Shown here one piece after another: positions 26,025-34,851 of a stretch of 64,000 bases of DNA; positions within the stretch are counted from its first letter, which is position 1; each line of letters begins with the position of its first letter. The DNA is taken from the NCBI RefSeq assembly GCF_047238265.1, contig NZ_JBDFMM010000001.1, positions 3,844,001 through 3,908,000 on the forward strand, written 5' to 3'. The translations under genes were made by a program, and so were the position numbers. The DNA is from Paenibacillus_F sp047238265 (GTDB taxonomy: Bacteria > Bacillota > Bacilli > Paenibacillales > NBRC-103111). The notes under the pieces are model-generated. The model worked only from the letters and a program-made list of their open reading frames with translations. It ran no database searches and was not told the origin of the DNA.

Positions 26025-26750
26025 ATGATCGGAACCGGCAGTGCGTTCGCCAAGAAATATTTCAACAACAATGCACTTTGGACCTGCGGCGGTTTTACTC
26101 TCCTGGTCGATGCCGGGAATACGGCGCCGCGCGCTCTGCACGAGCTGAATATGAAGCCGGATGAACTGGACGCTGTCCTGATTACACATCTTCACTCCGA
26201 TCACGTCGGCGGGCTTGAAGAGCTGGCCCTGCAAATGCGTTACGTATACGGACGCAAGCTCAGACTGCTGCTGCCCGCGGCGCTGGAGGCTCCTATCTGG
26301 GAGCACACCCTCAAGGGCGGAATGGAGAACACAGGAGAAAATTTAAACCGTCTGGCCGATTATTTCGACGTCGAACTTCTTGAAGAAGGCCGGCCCTTGG
26401 AAATTCATCCGGGCTTCTCGATCGAAATTATCCGGACGCCACATATCGGCGGCAAGCCCAGCTTTTCCCTGTTCGTTAACGACTCCATTTTCTACAGCGC
26501 GGATATGATCTTCCAGCCCGAACTGCTTTTAAACGAAGTCGTCGGGAAAAGAGACTGCCGTCATATATTCCACGACTGCCAGCTGGAAGGGCCCGGCGTC
26601 GTTCACGCGGCGCTCGAAGAGCTGCTCACGCTGCCCGAGTCGGTCCAGTCGAGGATCCGGCTTATGCACTATGGGGACAGTATGCCCGCTTATGTCGGTA
26701 AAACGGGAAAAATGTCGTTTATCAAGCAGCATCAAATTTATACGTTATAA
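26025..26750 (+). CDS. MBL-fold metallohydrolase with disrupted 5' end
   Basis: A metallo-beta-lactamase-fold hydrolase of 241 residues from ATG 26025: GTGSAF opening, metal motif THLHSDHVGG, later Asp/His ligands (YSADMIF, HIFHDC, LMHYGD). ATG 26025 has no ribosome site. A perfect site (GGAGG at 25993-25997) precedes GTG 26006, whose frame is MSLQ and then goes out of frame because of seven extra bases in TGCAGACTGC (26013-26022). Removing them gives MSLQMIGTGSAF, as expected for this family. The gene as written may not be expressed. Confidence 0.8.
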   Translation: MIGTGSAFAKKYFNNNALWTCGGFTLLVDAGNTAPRALHELNMKPDELDAVLITHLHSDHVGGLEELALQMRYVYGRKLRLLLPAALEAPIWEHTLKGGMENTGENLNRLADYFDVELLEEGRPLEIHPGFSIEIIRTPHIGGKPSFSLFVNDSIFYSADMIFQPELLLNEVVGKRDCRHIFHDCQLEGPGVVHAALEELLTLPESVQSRIRLMHYGDSMPAYVGKTGKMSFIKQHQIYTL

Positions 26751-26767
26751 GCCGTATCCATTTTAAG

Positions 26768-26801
26768 AAACCAGGTGACCTGCCTGGTTTTCGTGTTTTT
26801 T
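26768..26801 (+). terminator. Rho-independent terminator after the MBL gene
   Basis: AAACCAGG-loop-CCTGGTTT followed by TCGTGTTTTTT, 18 bp after the stop at 26750. Confidence 0.75.
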
Positions 26802-26916
26802 ATGAAGACGGGACTAAAGTACTAATCCAAAAACTTTGGCCTTTCACGCTTGTGAGCCCGGTCCGTTCGCCGGCTCCCGCTGCGCGGCACGGCCTTTTTC
26901 AAGTGGGGTGGATTGT

Positions 26917-28548
26917 GTGATTTACAAATGGTTCGTTATCTTCTATGCCTCGGTCATCAGTATCGCTTCGTGGAACCTCGGATTATCCGTTACCGGGTGG
27001 CTGCCGTTAAGCCTCCTGTTCCTCGCCGCCGCCGTCCTCGGCCTTAAAAGATCCTCCGTCACCTTCTCAGCCGTCAAACTGCTGCTGTTTACGCTGTTTC
27101 ACTGGAGCAGCCAGACCGATTGGTGTTTCACCCTTTATTTGCTCCTGCTCGCTTCGGAAGTGTACCAGTCCGAGTCGCGCAAAACCGTCTGGATGCTGGT
27201 AACGCTCAATCTCATCACCTTTCCGGTTATCGCGCTGATTACCGCACCCGCTTTTTCCATGTATCCGCCTTTCTGGATGGTTCTGCTTTACTTGAGCAAC
27301 TTCGTCATCTTTATGGGACTCGCCTTTACCGTATTCCACACATTCAGACAAAGAGACAAACTGGCCGTGGAAAGAAGACAGCTGATGACCCACGACTCTC
27401 TGACCGGCCTCCCCAATTTCGAAGCGTGCCACGCGATGCTTCATAACCTGGTCGACAAGGAAACCCGGCTGCTGTTTATCCTGATTGACTGCACGGATCT
27501 GAAAGCGATGAACAAAACGCAGGGCTTCCACGCGGGCAACCAGATCCTGAAGCAGATTACGGTGCTGCTGAAAACTAAATTTTCCCAGGCGGCATTCATT
27601 TCCCGTTACGGGGGAGACGAATTCGCGATAGCCGTCACCTACGAAGACAAAGAAACGATGCTCGCCTATGTCGACCAGCAGCTCGGCTCGGAGCTCCCCA
27701 AATTGACGGGGATCCAAATCACCTACGGGATTGCGGTGATGCCCGAAGGCGGGGCTTCGAAGGACGATCTCGTGCTTCTTGCGGAAAACAGCCTGTTCGG
27801 CATGAAGCGGGAAATGTGGCTGAAGCGCGAAGAACACATGCTCCGCTCGGAAAAGCTCAGAATCGTCGGCGAACTCGCTTCCGGCATGGCGCATGAAATC
27901 CGGAATCCTTTGACGACCATCAAAGGTTTTCTGCAAATCTCGAAATCGAACGGCTACAACATCGAAACCTGGTACCCCCTGATTATGGACGAAATCAGCA
28001 GAATGAGCGAATTGACCGCCGAATTTCTGCAGTTCTCCAAACCCCACGCCGTACAGTTCAGGGTGCAGTCGATGCAAGTGTGCATTCAGCGCGTCATTTC
28101 GCTGACCTTATCCGAGACGTCCCGGCTGGGTCATGAAATCGTGTATCATCCTCCGGAAAAACCGCTGAATATTCGGATGGACCAGGATAAGATGGTGCAG
28201 CTGCTCATTAATCTCTTCAAAAACGCGTATGAATCTATGGAGGACAATAAAAAAATGGCGATCCGCCTTTATGAGCGAGATCACCATGCTGTGCTCGAAA
28301 TCGAAGATCAGGGCAGCGGGATTCCCGTGGAACAGCTGGGCCAGATTTTCAATCCGTTTTTCACGACCAAAGACAGCGGAACGGGGCTCGGCCTGTCCAT
28401 CTGCCACAAAATTGTCCAGGATCACAACGGTACGATCGAAGTGGAAAGCCTCATCGGCAAAGGCACGACGTTTATTATGACCTTCCCCCTAGCCGAGTCC
28501 GAATCGTCCTCCTGCTATCCGCTTAATTGCCGCAAGGACGCGGTGTGA
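26917..28548 (+). CDS. Membrane GGDEF-histidine kinase fusion protein
   Basis: A 543-residue protein. About six membrane helices (residues 1-135) lead into a GGDEF domain (about 150-300: THDSLTGLPN, RYGGDEFAIA) and then a complete histidine kinase: H box GMAHEIRNPLTTIKGF (about 327), N box LINLFKNAYESM, G1 DQGSGI and G2 GTGLGLSI. The GGDEF core motif is intact, but the IND..GH..GD region reads MNKTQGFHAGN, so cyclase activity is uncertain. The kinase half resembles sporulation kinases. GTG 26917 has GGGGTGG upstream. No response regulator is adjacent, as usual for kinases feeding a phosphorelay. Confidence 0.88.
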   Translation: MIYKWFVIFYASVISIASWNLGLSVTGWLPLSLLFLAAAVLGLKRSSVTFSAVKLLLFTLFHWSSQTDWCFTLYLLLLASEVYQSESRKTVWMLVTLNLITFPVIALITAPAFSMYPPFWMVLLYLSNFVIFMGLAFTVFHTFRQRDKLAVERRQLMTHDSLTGLPNFEACHAMLHNLVDKETRLLFILIDCTDLKAMNKTQGFHAGNQILKQITVLLKTKFSQAAFISRYGGDEFAIAVTYEDKETMLAYVDQQLGSELPKLTGIQITYGIAVMPEGGASKDDLVLLAENSLFGMKREMWLKREEHMLRSEKLRIVGELASGMAHEIRNPLTTIKGFLQISKSNGYNIETWYPLIMDEISRMSELTAEFLQFSKPHAVQFRVQSMQVCIQRVISLTLSETSRLGHEIVYHPPEKPLNIRMDQDKMVQLLINLFKNAYESMEDNKKMAIRLYERDHHAVLEIEDQGSGIPVEQLGQIFNPFFTTKDSGTGLGLSICHKIVQDHNGTIEVESLIGKGTTFIMTFPLAESESSSCYPLNCRKDAV

Positions 28549-28551
28549 AGC

Positions 28552-28989
28552 TTATAAAGATTTGACCATCCTTACGTGAGGAATACCGGCGTCATCGAAC
28601 GGCTCCCCGGGAATCGTTTCGTACCCTATTTTTTTGTAAAAAGGCTCGGCTTGGCACTGCGCATCCAGAACCGCTCCCTTATAGCCGAGTTCTTTGGCGT
28701 GGGCTTCCATCGCTTTCACGAGAACGGATCCGAGGCCGGTACCCCGGTTCGCCTTGAGCACGGCGATGCGCTGCAGTTTCGCCCGGTTTTCTTCATAGGG
28801 CTTCCACCTGGCGGCCGCGATCGCTTTTCCCCCTTCCCGGATGAGAAAATGATGCCCGCTTCGGTGAGATGCGTCCAGCTCGTCTATTTCAAGTTCCAGC
28901 GGCACGTTCTGCTCGTCAACGAAGACTTCTTTGCGGACGCTCAGGCATTCTTTAAGCTGTTCGTCCGTCGTAACGCGAATAATTTCCAT
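28552..28989 (-). CDS. GNAT acetyltransferase (YjcF-like)
   Basis: A 145-residue GNAT-fold acetyltransferase: EVFVDEQNVP near the N-terminus, acetyl-CoA loop motif LKANRGTGLGSVLV (about 79-92) and a C-terminal YKKIGYE...IPHVRM. The layout fits YjcF/ElaA-like enzymes. ATG 28989 has AAGGGG about 11 bases upstream. It is convergent with the kinase gene, with three bases between the stops. Acceptor unknown. Confidence 0.8.
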   Translation of the reverse strand: MEIIRVTTDEQLKECLSVRKEVFVDEQNVPLELEIDELDASHRSGHHFLIREGGKAIAAARWKPYEENRAKLQRIAVLKANRGTGLGSVLVKAMEAHAKELGYKGAVLDAQCQAEPFYKKIGYETIPGEPFDDAGIPHVRMVKSL

Positions 28990-29212
28990 CTGCCATTGTT
29001 CCCCTTTCGTCCAAACGATACGAGATATGATAGCTTATCCGCGCATCCTTGTCCAGACGGAACATCCCCGGCATCCGGCCCTTTTCTCCGCCCGGCTCAT
29101 CCGGTGCCTCCCCAAACTTTCCCCTCTGCGGATTCGTTTCTGACTCCCCGATATAGTATAATAGATCGTGAGAAATGATAAATTGCGCTTATTACGCAAA
29201 GGAGTATTATTC

Positions 29213-29626
29213 ATGAATATTGCCTTTTTTCTTCTGCCCAAACTCGAAGTGATCACAACGACGATTGATGCCACACTAAGACAAACCCTGGAAAGAATGG
29301 AATACCACCGCTATACGGCGGTTCCTATTCTTACGGAGGATGGCAAATATATGGGAACGGTAACCGAGGGCGACCTGCTCTGGTTTTTGAAAAACTCTCC
29401 GGGTATCACCTTCGATAACGCTCATCGGCATACGCTGGAGGAAGTTCCCCTCCGGATGAGAAATAAACCGGTACACATTCATGCAAACATGGAAGATCTT
29501 ATCGATCTTGCCAAGGTGCAGAACTTTGTACCGGTCGTGGATGACGCAGGTAATTTCATCGGAATTGTGCGCCGCAGTGACATTATCGAATACTGTGCCA
29601 AACAAATGTTTCAGGCACCCGTTTAG
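29213..29626 (+). CDS. CBS-domain pair protein (YkuL-like)
   Basis: A 137-residue protein consisting of two CBS motifs (about residues 12-62 and 75-130: YTAVPILTEDGKYMGTVTEGD and FVPVVDDAGNFIGIVRRSD). Such pairs bind adenine nucleotides and act as stand-alone sensors; in B. subtilis YkuL/DarB binds c-di-AMP, and this protein has similar size and start, so that role is possible. ATG 29213 follows AAAGGAG. A terminator follows at 29656. Confidence 0.85.
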   Translation: MNIAFFLLPKLEVITTTIDATLRQTLERMEYHRYTAVPILTEDGKYMGTVTEGDLLWFLKNSPGITFDNAHRHTLEEVPLRMRNKPVHIHANMEDLIDLAKVQNFVPVVDDAGNFIGIVRRSDIIEYCAKQMFQAPV

Positions 29627-29655
29627 CGGCAAGCTGCGGGTTGAAGATGTTCGCG

Positions 29656-29681
29656 GCCTCTCCTACCCGGAGAGGCTTTTT
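29656..29681 (+). terminator. Rho-independent terminator after the CBS gene
   Basis: GCCTCTCC-TACCC-GGAGAGGC followed by TTTTT, 30 bp after the stop. Confidence 0.85.
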
Positions 29682-30121
29682 GTATGAAGTCGGATATGTA
29701 TTAAGACGGGGGGAGTTTGTAGGAAGGAAGGTGGCAGAGTAAGAAGATTGAGGTCCGAATCCTGCTGACATCCGTGTTAAACGGAAAGAGAGACAAACTC
29801 ATCCGTCGGCCTGTTCTCGTAACAAGGACGGAGGCTTTCCGGATGGTAAGCCGGCTGTTTTTCCGGTTCCTGCTGCCGCTCTTGGGCCAGCCAAGAATCC
29901 AAGAATCCGGTACCAAATCCAAGCTGCTTGCTCATGACTCGAATATCGATGTTTCTCATACTCCCTGCTCATCCTCTCTAATAGTCCGGTTGTTGCGGGT
30001 CAAGCCTCTGTAAGTAAACAACACTATCATTACTTTATATGGACTTCCGGGAACTGTAAATAAGTGTATCTTGTCGAATTCTCTAAAGAATGAATCAATG
30101 GCCCTCCCCGTTTTCAGGCAA
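29682..30121. other. Intergenic stretch without a convincing gene
   Basis: About 440 bases between two terminators. A 60-codon reading frame on the minus strand (29777-29959) has a purine-rich stretch before its ATG but no recognisable family and no strong ribosome site; a 79-codon frame on the plus strand overlaps it. Neither is supported. AT-rich sequence near 30010-30080 could hold a promoter, but no clear one was seen. Confidence 0.4.
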
Positions 30122-30147
30122 GAAAAAAAGCCGTTCTCACGGCTTTC
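30122..30147 (-). terminator. Rho-independent terminator
   Basis: On the minus strand AAAGCCGT-GAGA-ACGGCTTT with a following T-run, immediately after the stop at 30151. Confidence 0.8.
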
Positions 30148-30150
30148 ACG

Positions 30151-30790
30151 CTATTGCAAAGGTCCGGAAGAACCCGATGAGGACTGGTTTTTTTCCACAA
30201 ATTCACTGGTCCAGTCGATCATTCCGTTCATCAGATATAAGATCAGATTCACGACATCCTTCTCCGTCAAGGACTGGTTCGTCTGCTCGGATACATACTG
30301 GGACGTTTTTCTCTCAAGCTGTTCGACCATGTTTTTGATGACATAAAGATCGTCCGCCATTTCCGATACGGCGGCGGAGACTTCCGTTATTGCCGGAATT
30401 GCCGTTTTGCTGCCGGGAAGAGCTTTGAGCCTGCTCATTTCCGCTGCCGGCCGAAGAATCCTGCCCGCTTTGCCCGTCTTGGGATTGCTGGCCCTGGCCG
30501 TTCTGCGCTTGCTGTCTCCTACCCGAAGAAGCGCTGCGTCTGGATGAGTGGCTGCCTCCGGCTCCCCCCTGATCCTGATTCTCGTCTTGCTGCTGACTTT
30601 GTTTCTGTCCGTCGTCCTCACTTTGGCCCGATTCCTGCTGGCCGCCGCCCGAACCGCCGGAGTTATCGCCGGAATTTTGAGATCCGCCGTTCATAATCAT
30701 TTTTTTTAATTGTTCAAATTCCACAAGAAGCATATCGTTCTGCTTGGACAGATCGTCCATCTGCTGCTTAAGTTCCTGGGTCTTGATCAT
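30151..30790 (-). pseudogene. Frame-shifted gene for a Gln/Ser/Gly-rich protein
   Basis: Two overlapping frames make one gene of about 210 codons. Frame one starts at ATG 30790 (GGAGG nine bases upstream): a helical N-terminus (MIKTQELKQQMDDLSKQ) and then a long low-complexity Gln/Ser/Gly/Asp region. Near 30375-30400 the coding signal moves to another frame that encodes a helical C-terminus (VSEMADDLYVIKNMVEQLE and following) and stops at 30151 directly before a terminator. The shift corresponds to one extra base modulo three. Family unknown; possibly a spore-coat or surface protein, which is a guess from composition. Confidence 0.6.
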
Positions 30791-30819
30791 GCTTGCTTGC
30801 CTCCATCCAGCTTAATCGC

Positions 30820-31461
30820 CTATTTGCCTTCGGATATCGTTCCGCATGCGATGCGGTTACCCGAATTTCCGGCCGGATCGGACTTCATATCATCCTGCTT
30901 TTCATGGATGACCAGCGATGTTCCTCCCTGCTTCAACAACGAATTCGGCTTGTCCTTCTCCAGAGTAAAGGCTTCCGAGACCGTATCCAATTTGGCTTCT
31001 CCGTTTGCTTCCGCTTTCAGATTCGGCAAGTCCCCCACGTGAGGACCCTGGGGATTTTCCATCCCGTGCATTTTGGAGTCGGGGTTAAAATGTCCCCCGG
31101 CCGTCTTGAAATCCGGTCCGGCGCATACGCCGCTTTCATGAACATGGATCCCGTGTTCTCCGGGAGCAAGTTTCGTAGCCTGAACCTGGATGCGGACCCC
31201 TTTGTTCTCTTGGGTAAACTTTGCCGTGCCGACCACGCTTCCTTGCCCGTCCTTGAGCTCAATCTCGACTCCGGACGAGGACGATGGCGAAGAGGACGGT
31301 GTTGCGCCCGGCGAAGCGGAGGGCGCCGTTGCGGCGGTAGGTAACGCCTCCGGCGGTATAGTGGAGTTCGGGTCCGCGTTTTTGTTGTTGCCGCTGCCGC
31401 AGCCGGTGATCGCCACTATGGCGGCCGCAGAAAGCAGCAGGGAAAGAATCGGTTTTCGCAT
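30820..31461 (-). CDS. Cu/Zn superoxide dismutase lipoprotein (SodC/YojM-like)
   Basis: A 213-residue exported lipoprotein: signal peptide with lipobox ITGC (Cys21), a Pro/Ser/Ala-rich spacer to about residue 60, then a SodC domain. Copper/zinc ligands are visible in GIHVHESG, GGHFNP, MHGMENPQGPHVGD and LVIHEKQDD, with Cys in GVCAG and IACGT for the conserved disulfide. Exported Cu/Zn SOD-like proteins remove superoxide at the cell surface; YojM of B. subtilis lacks a copper ligand, while the histidine set here looks complete. It is 29 bp from the start of the Gln-rich gene downstream on the same strand. Confidence 0.88.
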   Translation of the reverse strand: MRKPILSLLLSAAAIVAITGCGSGNNKNADPNSTIPPEALPTAATAPSASPGATPSSSPSSSSGVEIELKDGQGSVVGTAKFTQENKGVRIQVQATKLAPGEHGIHVHESGVCAGPDFKTAGGHFNPDSKMHGMENPQGPHVGDLPNLKAEANGEAKLDTVSEAFTLEKDKPNSLLKQGGTSLVIHEKQDDMKSDPAGNSGNRIACGTISEGK

Positions 31462-31703
31462 TATGAAACCTCCTGATCCGATAATTTAGGATATGCCAAC
31501 AAGCCGCTGCCTAAACGCGGCAATTTCCTTTTTTCTTACCCGTAATGACCTTCGGATCAAACGTTTTTGGTAAAAAACAGGAAATTGGTCCTTGCTGCCG
31601 GACCCCGGAGGCGTTTTCGCACCCGCACAAATAGGTCTCTCCGGTGTCGCAATCTGTCAAGCTGACTCCGGAGGACCTATTGATGTGAACCGCAAAGGGA
31701 TCT

Positions 31704-33194
31704 TTATTTAAAAGCCATGGCGGCATGCACCGCTTTCTGCCAGCCTTCGTACAGCTGTTCGCTGCGCCGGGCCGGCATACCCGGTTCGAATGTGCCGCCG
31801 ACCGACCACTGCGCGGCGATTTCGGCGCAATCTTTCCAGTACCCGACGGCCAGCCCCGCCAGATAAGCGGCTCCGAGCGCGGTCGTTTCATTGATGAACG
31901 GCCGCTCGACCGGCACGCCCAGCATATCGCTCTGGAACTGAAGCAGGAAATCGTTGGACACGGCCCCGCCGTCCACGCGCAGCTTCTTCAGCTTCGTGCG
32001 GGCATCCGCCTCCATCGCCGCGAGCACGTCCTTCGTCTGATAGGCGAGAGCTTCCAGTGTCGCGCGGATAAAATGCTCTTTGGTCGTTCCGCGCGTCAAG
32101 CCGAAAACGGCTCCCTTCACGTCGCTGTCCCAGTAGGGAGTCCCCAGTCCCACAAAAGCGGGGACCACATATACGCCGTCCGTCGATTCTACGCGCGCCG
32201 CATAAGTTTCCGTATCCTTGGCCGATTTGATCATCCGCAGCCCGTCACGCAGCCACTGGATGGCCGAACCGGCAACGAATATGCTTCCTTCGAGAGCATA
32301 TTGCACTTTGCCGTTCAGACCCCAGGCAATCGTCGTCAGCAGCCCGTGACTGGAGGTAACGGCCTGCTCTCCGGTGTTCATGAGCATAAAGCAGCCGGTG
32401 CCGTATGTATTTTTGGCCATGCCCTTGTCAAAGCAGGCCTGCCCGAACAAAGCCGCCTGCTGGTCTCCCGCGACGCCCGCAACGGGCACTTTTGCGCCGA
32501 AGAAATGGGACTCGCTCGTATATGCGTAAACTTCGGAGGAAGACCTGACTTCGGGCAGCATGCCCGCCGGAATCGTCAACAGCTCCAGCAGTTCTTCGTC
32601 CCAGCGCAGTTCGTGGATGTTGTACATCAGAGTCCGCGATGCGTTGGTATAGTCCGTTACGTGGGCTTCTCCCACGGTCAGCCTCCAGATGAGCCACGTG
32701 TCGATCGTGCCGAAAAGCAGCTCTCCGCGTTCCGCCTTCTCTCTGGCGCCTTCCACATGGTCGAGAATCCATTTTACCTTGGTTCCCGAAAAATAGGCAT
32801 CCAGCAGAAGCCCCGTTTTATCGCGGAATTTCTGCTCCAGCCCCCGCTGCTTGAGTTCGTCGCAAATTTGCTGGGTTTGTCTGGACTGCCAGACGATGGC
32901 GTTATACACGGGCTCGCCCGTTGCTTTATCCCAGACGACAGCGGTTTCCCGTTGGTTGGTGATTCCGATGCCCGCCACCTGCTCCGGTTTTACTCCGGAT
33001 TCGATCAGGCAGGTTGCCACGACTGCCAAAACCGACGCCCAAATCTCGTTGGCGTTATGCTCCACCCATCCCGGCCGGGGAAAATACTGAGTAAATTCCT
33101 GCTGGGCGGTATGAACGATTTGACCCTCGTGATTAAACAGAATCGCCCGTGAACTGGTGGTCCCCTGATCGATGGACATAATATAGGATGACAT
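31704..33194 (-). CDS. glpK: Glycerol kinase
   Basis: A 496-residue FGGY-family kinase, the same length as B. subtilis GlpK, phosphorylating glycerol to glycerol 3-phosphate in the cytoplasm. Visible marks: N-terminal phosphate loop MSIDQGTTSSRAILF, NQRETAVVWD, GTIDTWLIWRL and the ATP-site DGGAVSNDFLLQFQ. ATG 33194 has GGGAGGAG upstream. No glpF or glpD is adjacent. A long leader with a terminator-like structure suggests GlpP-type antitermination. Confidence 0.95.
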   Translation of the reverse strand: MSSYIMSIDQGTTSSRAILFNHEGQIVHTAQQEFTQYFPRPGWVEHNANEIWASVLAVVATCLIESGVKPEQVAGIGITNQRETAVVWDKATGEPVYNAIVWQSRQTQQICDELKQRGLEQKFRDKTGLLLDAYFSGTKVKWILDHVEGAREKAERGELLFGTIDTWLIWRLTVGEAHVTDYTNASRTLMYNIHELRWDEELLELLTIPAGMLPEVRSSSEVYAYTSESHFFGAKVPVAGVAGDQQAALFGQACFDKGMAKNTYGTGCFMLMNTGEQAVTSSHGLLTTIAWGLNGKVQYALEGSIFVAGSAIQWLRDGLRMIKSAKDTETYAARVESTDGVYVVPAFVGLGTPYWDSDVKGAVFGLTRGTTKEHFIRATLEALAYQTKDVLAAMEADARTKLKKLRVDGGAVSNDFLLQFQSDMLGVPVERPFINETTALGAAYLAGLAVGYWKDCAEIAAQWSVGGTFEPGMPARRSEQLYEGWQKAVHAAMAFK

Positions 33195-33288
33195 GAGTCC
33201 GCTCCTCCCTGCCTGCTGTGAGAATAATCTTCGTCGGCCCGGGGCCGCGACGCTTGCGCAAAGCTTCAGAGACCGCCGGCCGACGCCG

Positions 33289-33360
33289 CAAAAAAAGAGA
33301 CTCACGACAAACCAACCGGATTGCAAAATCCGATGCTTCGTATGAATCTCCATAGTCTCC
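33289..33360 (-). promoter_or_regulatory. Terminator/antiterminator-like leader of glpK
   Basis: In the glpK leader (minus strand) GGAGACT and AGTCTC flank about 50 bases that hold an inner GGATTTTGCAATCC hairpin, followed by TTTTTTT. This resembles the GlpP-controlled leaders of B. subtilis glp genes, where transcription ends early unless glycerol 3-phosphate and GlpP are present. It lies just after the promoter and 95 bases before the start codon. Confidence 0.55.
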
Positions 33361-33383
33361 GTCACAGTTATTAACTTTCTTGT

Positions 33384-33412
33384 AGCATAACGCGTAATAA
33401 AAACGCTGTCAA
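33384..33412 (-). promoter_or_regulatory. Promoter of glpK
   Basis: On the minus strand TTGACA, 17-base spacer, TATGCT; a near-consensus sigma-A promoter with the leader terminator immediately downstream. Confidence 0.7.
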
Positions 33413-33521
33413 CATTAACTCCACCTTCCGATTTCCGCAGACTGCCGTTAATGAATCAGGACAGGCATGGAAGATTCAAGCCTTTCCACACCGCGCGTTG
33501 CTCGGAGTCACATGACGGTGG

Positions 33522-33908
33522 TCAACCACGCGTGCTTTGAAAAAATTCCACCCATTCCCCGTCCGGCCCGTGAAAAAAGAAATAACGCGATCCGTTCGGC
33601 AGCGTAGTAATTTCCGTATCGATCATAACGACATCCGTCTTCCGGATCCGTTCCAATTCCGCTTCGATATCGTCAACCGTAAAAGCCAGATGATGGACCC
33701 GGCCCTCTTCGGTTAAACTTCCGCCGTAACCTTCGATTAACTCGACTTCCGTTTCACCCTTAGCGTCAAAGCCAAGAAACGCAAGCTTCATCGCTCCGTT
33801 AGTCACAGTATCTTTCAGCTTCAAGCCTACGACGGATTCGTAAAACGAAACCGATTTTTCCATGTTCGTAACCATAACCCCTACATGCTCCAATTTTGTA
33901 ACCGCCAT
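33522..33908 (-). CDS. VOC-family (glyoxalase-fold) protein
   Basis: A 128-residue vicinal-oxygen-chelate protein with the two betaalphabetabetabeta modules: LEHVGVMVTNMEKSVSFYESVVGL and VHHLAFTVDDIEAELERI. Metal-ligand positions are His8 (EHVG), Glu in VELIE, His in VHHLAF and Glu in WVEFF, suggesting a lyase or epimerase type such as glyoxalase I or methylmalonyl-CoA epimerase. ATG 33908 is chosen because GAGAGGAG lies upstream; a longer reading adds 18 residues without a site. Confidence 0.85.
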   Translation of the reverse strand: MAVTKLEHVGVMVTNMEKSVSFYESVVGLKLKDTVTNGAMKLAFLGFDAKGETEVELIEGYGGSLTEEGRVHHLAFTVDDIEAELERIRKTDVVMIDTEITTLPNGSRYFFFHGPDGEWVEFFQSTRG

Positions 33909-34092
33909 TTGTTCTGCTCCTCTCGGTATGACAAACTTCTTTCTGTCTTTATTTTGGGACAAAACAAAGGACGAAGCAAGTTTTGCTCCTTATATTTTCC
34001 GTTATTTTACGCAGCACAAAAAAGCCGCTTCTTTTCATAGCGGTTTCTTCAGAAGTTTTTGATATCCCGTTAAATAAAAGTCCCTACACATT

Positions 34093-34114
34093 AAAAAAAG
34101 CGCCCGGTGCGCTT
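34093..34114 (-). terminator. Rho-independent terminator overlapping the stop codon
   Basis: On the minus strand AAGCGC-loop-GCGCTT followed by TTTTTT, directly at the end of the gene at 34114-34350. Confidence 0.8.
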
Positions 34115-34350
34115 CAATCGCCACCGCCGCCTCCCCCGTCTCCGCCTCCGGAACAATCGCTGCCTCCTCCGCTGCCGCTGTCACAATCCGAACTCCCGCC
34201 CCAGAAGCTCCATCCGGAATCCGTATAACCGCTGCTGCCGGAATCGGAAGAATGATACTTGTTTTTGCGCTTTTTTGGCGGGTTATACACGCTTGTGGCC
34301 AATCTAAGGACAATAAAGACGATTACAGCAGACCAGACTATCATTATCAT
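34114..34350 (-). CDS. Small membrane protein with Gly/Ser-rich tail
   Basis: A 78-residue protein: one N-terminal membrane helix (residues 1-20), a basic segment (KKRKNK) and a tail of almost only Gly, Ser and Asp with two Cys. Such tails occur in small uncharacterised Firmicute membrane proteins. ATG 34350 has GGGTG upstream and the gene is closed by a terminator, which supports it as real. Function unknown. Confidence 0.65.
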   Translation of the reverse strand: MIMIVWSAVIVFIVLRLATSVYNPPKKRKNKYHSSDSGSSGYTDSGWSFWGGSSDCDSGSGGGSDCSGGGDGGGGGGD

Positions 34351-34558
34351 ATGTTTTCACCCTTTCTCTTGTTCTACCTTCTGTTTTCATTATAAAATAC
34401 CTTTCTAATCTTTGCAACAAAATTATCTGAAAATTTAGATAATTATACGGTGACGGTTTAAATTAGCTCCGGAACGGTTAACTTAAAGAGACGAAACCGG
34501 TTACCCGGCTGTCACGTCAGAAACGTACGCTTACTTTATTTCGAAGGGAGTTTTCCAC

Positions 34559-34756
34559 ATGGACAAGCGATCGAACGATGATGTCGGTATCTATAATGAA
34601 ACTTCAAATACAGCGGGCGGCATCAATACTCCTCCTGACCGCGAGGACAAAGCCGCAACCGATCCCGTCAGCGACGTCGTCGAAGAGATTATGGACAATC
34701 TTTCCGGCGAGCATCCGACCGGTCCTTCTTCTGAAAAACCGTCAAATAAGCGTTAA
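34559..34756 (+). CDS. Small disordered acidic protein
   Basis: A 65-residue hydrophilic protein rich in Asp, Asn, Ser and Pro with no predicted fold apart from a short helix (DVVEEIMDNL). ATG 34559 follows AAGGGAG with good spacing, and a strong terminator starts 33 bases after the stop. I do not recognise the family; a spore-associated role is possible but unsupported. Confidence 0.6.
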   Translation: MDKRSNDDVGIYNETSNTAGGINTPPDREDKAATDPVSDVVEEIMDNLSGEHPTGPSSEKPSNKR

Positions 34757-34788
34757 TTGACTGAGCAGCGGACTCTTCCCGATTGGAC

Positions 34789-34831
34789 AAAAAGCCCTCC
34801 AAAACCGTATAAGCGGCAGGAGGGCTTTTTG
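34789..34831. terminator. Bidirectional rho-independent terminator
   Basis: AAAGCCCTCC / GGAGGGCTTT stem with A-run before and T-run after; sits between convergent genes ending at 34756 and 34852. Confidence 0.9.
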
Positions 34832-34851
34832 TGAGAAGCAGGAATTCCATG

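Noticed and set aside
31511..31680. Cys-containing small frame after glpK (TYLCGCENAS)
   Set aside because: It suggested a CDGSH-type iron-sulfur protein, but the D-G-S-H part is absent and the only start is a weak TTG.
33437..33449. CGCAGACTGCC in the glpK upstream gap, and TGCAGACTGA near 915
   Set aside because: Similar to the 7-bp insertion site but not identical; the copy near 915 lies in an undisturbed frame.
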